Below the pieces are notes generated by a model. It saw only the letters and a program-made list of their open reading frames with translations. It had not been told where the DNA came from and searched no databases. From positions 1 to 18,395 of the forward strand of contig JAFLSP010000017.1 in the NCBI GenBank assembly GCA_022510885.1: a stretch of 18,395 nt of DNA, read 5' to 3'. Position 1 is the first letter of the stretch. Each line of letters starts with the position of its first letter. Source of the DNA: Treponema sp. (GTDB lineage Bacteria; Spirochaetota; Spirochaetia; Treponematales; Treponemataceae). This document shows positions 15,169 to 18,395 of the stretch, piece after piece. Position numbers and translations under genes: made by a program.

Positions 15169-15822
15169 ATGAGGCAGATTCCCGAACCGACGCGCAAACG
15201 GCTCGTGCTGCTTGCACGGCTGCTGGCGCAGCAGAACACAGAAAGCATCACTTCGGTCGAGATTGCGCGCCTGACGGGCTGGTCGCAGTCGCTCGTCCGC
15301 CGCGACATCCTGCTGCTGGACTGCGCGGGCGCGTCGAACGGCTACCGCGTTACAGAACTGCGGGCGGCAATCGGCGGCGCGCTCAACATCGCGAGCGAGC
15401 AGAAGTCGTGCTGCATCGTCGGACTGGGACGGCTCGGCGCGGCACTGCTTGAGAACCAGTTTTTCGAGCGCTCGCCGTTCAGAATCGTGGCGGGATTTGA
15501 CGCAAGCGTGAACCGCACCGAAGTCCTGCGCTCCACGTTCCCGCTCTACCCGTCAAGCCAGCTGGAGAGCGTCATCGCCCGTGCGCGGATTGAGTTCGCC
15601 ATCCTCGCCGTTCCCGACGAAAACGCGCAGGAGATGGCGGAACGGCTCGCGCGCTGCGGCATCCGCGGCATCGCCAACTACACGGGAACGGTGCTCTCGC
15701 TTGAAGGCACCGCCGTGGAGAACGCCGCGCCCGTCATGATGCTGACGAGCCTGCTGGCACAAAGCGAAAGCACATCGCGCGGAGCGCGGACGAACGACCG
15801 CAATCCGCACGAAACAGCATAA
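15169..15822 (+). CDS. rex: Rex-family redox-sensing transcriptional repressor (divergent)
   Basis: Rex proteins are dimers that bind DNA at low NADH/NAD+ and let go when NADH binds. The 217-residue protein has the Rex layout. An N-terminal winged helix (about 5-62) includes PEPTRKRLVLLARLL and the recognition-helix region SQSLVRRDILLL. A Rossmann domain (about 80-195) has GLGRLG (85-90), VAGFDAS (107-113), AILAVPDENAQEMAERL (144-160) and GIRGIANYTG (164-173). The wing, usually a Gly-rich GxxGxxGxGY, is shortened to CAGASNGY, so DNA specificity may differ from standard Rex. The last 20 residues are polar. An in-frame TGA at 15151 bounds the start, and ATG 15169 is the only reasonable choice, with just a weak GGA-type ribosome binding site. 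serC follows 27 bases later, suggesting control of serine synthesis. Confidence 0.85.
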   Translation: MRQIPEPTRKRLVLLARLLAQQNTESITSVEIARLTGWSQSLVRRDILLLDCAGASNGYRVTELRAAIGGALNIASEQKSCCIVGLGRLGAALLENQFFERSPFRIVAGFDASVNRTEVLRSTFPLYPSSQLESVIARARIEFAILAVPDENAQEMAERLARCGIRGIANYTGTVLSLEGTAVENAAPVMMLTSLLAQSESTSRGARTNDRNPHETA

Positions 15823-15849
15823 GAGAAACCGACAAACAAGGAGAAAACG

Positions 15850-16977
15850 ATGAGTCGTGTGTACAATTTCAGCGCAGGCCCGAGCTGCCTGCCGGAAGAA
15901 GTCCTCCGCGAGTGCGCGGCGGAGATGCTGGACTACAAGGGAACGGGACAGTCCGTCATGGAGATGAGCCACCGCTCCAGCGCCTACGAGCCGATTATCG
16001 AGGACGCGGAGGCGACGGTGCGCCGCCTGATGAACGTGCCGGACAACTACAAGGTGCTGTTCGTGCAGGGCGGCGGCTCAACGCAGTTCGCCATGGTCGC
16101 GCAGAACCTCGGCATCAGGCACAAGAAGGCCGCGTACATCGAGACCGGCGTGTGGGCGAAGAAGGCGGCGGCGGAAGCGAAGAAACTCGGCGTCGCCGTG
16201 GACATCATCGCCTCGTCAAAGGACAAAAACTACTCGTACATCCCGCGCGTGGAGAAAATCACGGGCGACTACGACTACGCCTACATCTGCCTGAACAACA
16301 CGATTATGGGCACGCACTACGAGTACATCCCCGACACGGGCAGCATCCCGCTCGTCGCCGACATCTCGTCCTGCGTCCTCTCCGAGCCGTTGGACGTGAC
16401 GAAGTTCGGGCTGCTCTTCGCGGGCGCGCAGAAGAACCTCGCCCCCGCCGGAGTCACGCTCGTCATCGTGCGCGAGGACTTGATTCCCGAGCCTGACGAC
16501 TGCCTTCCCGGCACGCCCACCATGCTCGCCTACAAGACCCACGCTGAGAACGGCTCCATGTACAACACCCCGCCGTGCTACACGATTTACGTGCTCGGCA
16601 AGGTGCTCCACTGGATTGAGAAGAACGGCGGCGCGGAGGGCATGGCGAGGCGCAACCGCGAGAAAGCGGACCTGCTCTACGGCTACCTTGACGCGAGCGA
16701 CTTCTACCACGCCACGGCGGAGAAAGGCAGCCGCTCGCTGATGAACGTGCCGTTCCTGACCAAATACTCCACCGGCGCGACGGACGAGGCGAGCCTCGCG
16801 AAAGAAAAGGAAATCAACAGCGCGTTCGTCAAGGAGGCGGAGGCTGCCGGCCTCGTGAACCTCAAAGGACACCGGCTCGTCGGCGGCATGAGAGCGTCCA
16901 TCTACAACGCCATGACGCTCGACGGCGTGAAGGCGCTCATCGCCTTCATGGACAAATTCGCCGCGGAGAACAAATAG
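15850..16977 (+). CDS. serC: Phosphoserine aminotransferase SerC
   Basis: SerC is a PLP enzyme that converts 3-phosphohydroxypyruvate and glutamate to phosphoserine, the second step of serine synthesis; it can also serve pyridoxine synthesis. The 375-residue protein is full length. Visible family features are YNFSAGPSCLPEEVL (5-19), MEMSHRS (37-43) for phosphate binding, QGGGSTQF (73-80) around the cofactor phosphate, DISSCVLSEP (171-180), the Schiff-base lysine K195 in AGAQKNLAPAG, TPPCYTIYVLG (240-250) and the closing GGMRASIYNAM (345-355). AAGGAG lies 6 bases before the ATG, and the serA ribosome binding site overlaps the serC stop as TAGGAG. Codons favour C-ending forms for Asn, Phe, Tyr and Ile, which suggests high expression. 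Confidence 0.97.
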   Translation: MSRVYNFSAGPSCLPEEVLRECAAEMLDYKGTGQSVMEMSHRSSAYEPIIEDAEATVRRLMNVPDNYKVLFVQGGGSTQFAMVAQNLGIRHKKAAYIETGVWAKKAAAEAKKLGVAVDIIASSKDKNYSYIPRVEKITGDYDYAYICLNNTIMGTHYEYIPDTGSIPLVADISSCVLSEPLDVTKFGLLFAGAQKNLAPAGVTLVIVREDLIPEPDDCLPGTPTMLAYKTHAENGSMYNTPPCYTIYVLGKVLHWIEKNGGAEGMARRNREKADLLYGYLDASDFYHATAEKGSRSLMNVPFLTKYSTGATDEASLAKEKEINSAFVKEAEAAGLVNLKGHRLVGGMRASIYNAMTLDGVKALIAFMDKFAAENK

Positions 16978-16986
16978 GAGAAACCC

Positions 16987-18165
16987 ATGTACAAGATTCA
17001 GACACTGAACAAAATCAGCGCGATTGGACTGGACAACTTCCCGCGCGAGCAATACGAAGTCGCGTCGAGCATCCTTGACCCCGACGCGATTCTGGTGCGC
17101 TCGCAGGAAATGCACGGCATGACGCTCTCGCAGACAATCAAGGCCGTTGCGCGCGCGGGCGCGGGCACAAACAACATCCCCATTGCCGAGATGACCGAAA
17201 AAGGCATCGCCGTCTTCAACACGCCCGGCGCGAACGCGAACGCCGTCAAGGAGCTGGTGCTCCTGTCGCTGCTGCTCGCCAGCCGCCCGGTCGTCGCGGC
17301 GAACGCATGGGTGGCGGGGCTTGCGGGCAAGGGCGACGAGATTCCCGCGCTCGCGGAGAAAGGCAAGGGCCAGTTCGTCGGCCCGGAGATAAAGGGCAAG
17401 ACGCTCGGGGTCATCGGCCTCGGGGCAATCGGCGCGATGGTGGCGAACGCCGCCATTGAGCTGGGCATGAACGTCATCGGCTACGACCCCTTCCTCTCCG
17501 TCGCCGCCGCCTGGAGCCTGAACCGCACCGTCGTCCACGCCGAGACGCTCGACAGCGTGTTCGCCAAGTCCGACTACATCACCGTGCACGTCCCGCAGAC
17601 CGACGACACCAAGGGCATGATTAACGCCGCCTCCATCAAGACGATGAAGGACGGCGTTCGCATCATCAACCTTGCGCGCGGCGGCCTCGTGAACAACGCG
17701 GACATCCTCGACGCGCTCCAAAGCGGCAAGGTCGCCGCGCTCATCACCGACTTTGCCGACGAGGACCTGCTCAAGGGCAAGAACGTCATCTGCTTCCCGC
17801 ACCTCGGCGCGTCCACCCCGGAGGCGGAGGACAACTGCGCGATTATGGCGGTCAAGGAACTGCGCGACTTCCTCGAAAAAGGCATCGTGGTCAACTCCGT
17901 CAACTTCCCCAAATGCGTCACCGACAACCCCGTGCCCGCGCGCGGAACGCGCCTGTGCATCAGCCACAGGAACGTCCCCGGCATGATTGCCAACTTCACC
18001 ACCATCCTGGGCGACGCAAAACTCAACATCGCCGGAATGCTCGACCAGAACCGCGGCGACTTTGCCTACGCGCTCATCGACGTGGACGGCACCGTTCCCG
18101 AGGAGACCCTGCGCAAGCTGGCGAACGTGGAGAACGTCGTCAACGTGCGCCCGATTTTCGGGTAG
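16987..18165 (+). CDS. serA: D-3-phosphoglycerate dehydrogenase SerA with C-terminal ACT domain
   Basis: SerA oxidises 3-phosphoglycerate to 3-phosphohydroxypyruvate with NAD+, the first and committed step of serine synthesis. The 392-residue protein has the split substrate domain (1-95 and about 280-310), with RAGAGTNNIPI (57-67). The NAD domain has GVIGLGAIG (141-149), and D167 after the second strand indicates NAD+ rather than NADP+. Catalytic residues are R231 (NLARGGLVN) and H272 (FPHLGAST). The expected Glu is probably E259 in DFADED, where the loop to the histidine is shorter than in E. coli SerA. This resembles the short bacterial 3-PGDH subfamily. The ACT domain (about 322-392, SHRNVPGMIANFTTILGDAK) suggests feedback by serine. 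AGGAG lies 6 bases before the ATG, 9 bases after serC. No serB is in the window. Confidence 0.96.
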   Translation: MYKIQTLNKISAIGLDNFPREQYEVASSILDPDAILVRSQEMHGMTLSQTIKAVARAGAGTNNIPIAEMTEKGIAVFNTPGANANAVKELVLLSLLLASRPVVAANAWVAGLAGKGDEIPALAEKGKGQFVGPEIKGKTLGVIGLGAIGAMVANAAIELGMNVIGYDPFLSVAAAWSLNRTVVHAETLDSVFAKSDYITVHVPQTDDTKGMINAASIKTMKDGVRIINLARGGLVNNADILDALQSGKVAALITDFADEDLLKGKNVICFPHLGASTPEAEDNCAIMAVKELRDFLEKGIVVNSVNFPKCVTDNPVPARGTRLCISHRNVPGMIANFTTILGDAKLNIAGMLDQNRGDFAYALIDVDGTVPEETLRKLANVENVVNVRPIFG

Positions 18166-18176
18166 GCAACGCTTTT

Positions 18177-18302
18177 GGGGCGGGACAACCCCTCTACTTC
18201 CGAAGCGGGGGTTCCCGCCCCAACCCCCACCCTTTCCCCAGCACGGCTTGGGGTTGCACCCCAAGACCCCGCTTTCGTTGCGCGCCACCGCCCGTGGCGC
18301 GC
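18177..18302. repeat. Cluster of three strong hairpins downstream of serA (REP-like or terminator region)
   Basis: The 230-base stretch after serA contains no gene I can support. It holds three near-perfect hairpins. Hairpin 1 pairs GGGGCGGG/AACCCC (18177-18192) with GGGGTT/CCCGCCCC (18208-18221), 14 pairs with a 2-base bulge. Hairpin 2 pairs CTTGGGGT (18247-18254) with ACCCCAAG (18258-18265) over a 3-base loop. Hairpin 3 pairs GCGCGCCAC (18280-18288) with GTGGCGCGC (18294-18302) over a 5-base loop. None is followed directly by a U-run, so they are not classical intrinsic terminators, though they may still end or stabilise the serA transcript. The C/G-rich style resembles dispersed extragenic palindromes. 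Confidence 0.7.
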
Positions 18303-18352
18303 GTCTCCATCGTCCGTGGCGGTCGCAACAGGCGCAGCCAGCGATTTTTTCT

Positions 18353-18381
18353 TTGACACCGCGCGATTTATTGGGTATCCT
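18353..18381 (+). promoter_or_regulatory. Sigma70-type promoter pointing out of the window
   Basis: A perfect TTGACA (18353-18358) and TATCCT (18376-18381, four of six) are 17 bases apart, preceded by a T6 run. The predicted start, near 18388, leaves only a few bases before the window ends, so the transcribed gene is not visible. Confidence 0.6.
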
Positions 18382-18395
18382 ACAGCAAGCAACCA

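Noticed and set aside
15150..15452. A 100-codon frame starting at ATG 15150, ahead of rex
   Set aside because: It overlaps rex in another frame, and its sequence is Arg/Ala/Thr-rich without family features.
18177..18221. Classical intrinsic terminator for serA
   Set aside because: The stem is strong but is followed by AACCCCCACCC, not a T-run, so it is reported as a hairpin element instead.
16216..18288. A 690-codon open frame on the minus strand opposite serC and serA
   Set aside because: It is antisense to two complete, motif-bearing enzymes, has shadow composition, and would begin inside the hairpin cluster.

Overview
The window looks like a GC-rich spirochaete chromosome, most probably a host- or rumen-associated Treponema. 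This is inferred from family content, not from a marker gene. The content is two SpoIIE/RsbU phosphatases with an STAS antagonist, FliS/FlgN flagellar chaperones, LolA, RodZ and FtsH, a lipoprotein with a loose lipobox, and a Rex-family regulator next to serine genes. No mobile element, prophage, CRISPR array, rRNA or tRNA was recognised, and most of it reads as core genome.

Layout. (1) 3-371, plus strand: the C-terminal end of an integral membrane protein, carrying a G9 tract near its stop. (2) 5189 down to 454, minus strand: a tight operon of two membrane PP2C phosphatases, an STAS anti-sigma-factor antagonist and a VanY-like carboxypeptidase lipoprotein, behind an extended -10 promoter. 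(3) 10999 down to 5383, minus strand: lolA - rodZ-like - rimO - uvrD/pcrA, with gaps or overlaps of 11 bases or less, behind a TTGCAT-17-TATGAT promoter. A possible 51-codon ORF follows uvrD. (4) 13129 down to 11063, minus strand: ftsH with its own promoter. (5) 13273-14992, plus strand: fliS - flgN-like - rhomboid protease, divergent from ftsH. (6) 15169-18165, plus strand: rex-like regulator - serC - serA, behind a strong promoter with an embedded 11-bp inverted repeat. (7) 18166-18395: no gene; three strong hairpins in a row, then a consensus-like promoter pointing out of the window.

How the genes fit together. The phosphatase/STAS block is the input half of a partner-switching pathway: phosphatases would dephosphorylate the antagonist on its conserved serine. 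The kinase and sigma factor are not in the window. SerC and SerA are two of the three steps from 3-phosphoglycerate to serine. SerA makes NADH, and the gene ahead of them encodes an NAD(H)-sensing Rex-type repressor, so redox control of serine synthesis is a natural hypothesis. The rex upstream region has two kinds of candidate operator: an 11-bp inverted repeat placed on the promoter, and two Rex-box-like 19-mers 126 bp apart.

The parts most worth a second look are the rex-serC-serA control region, the phosphatase operon ending in a peptidoglycan-trimming lipoprotein, and the hairpin cluster after serA. I saw no clearly new multi-gene system.
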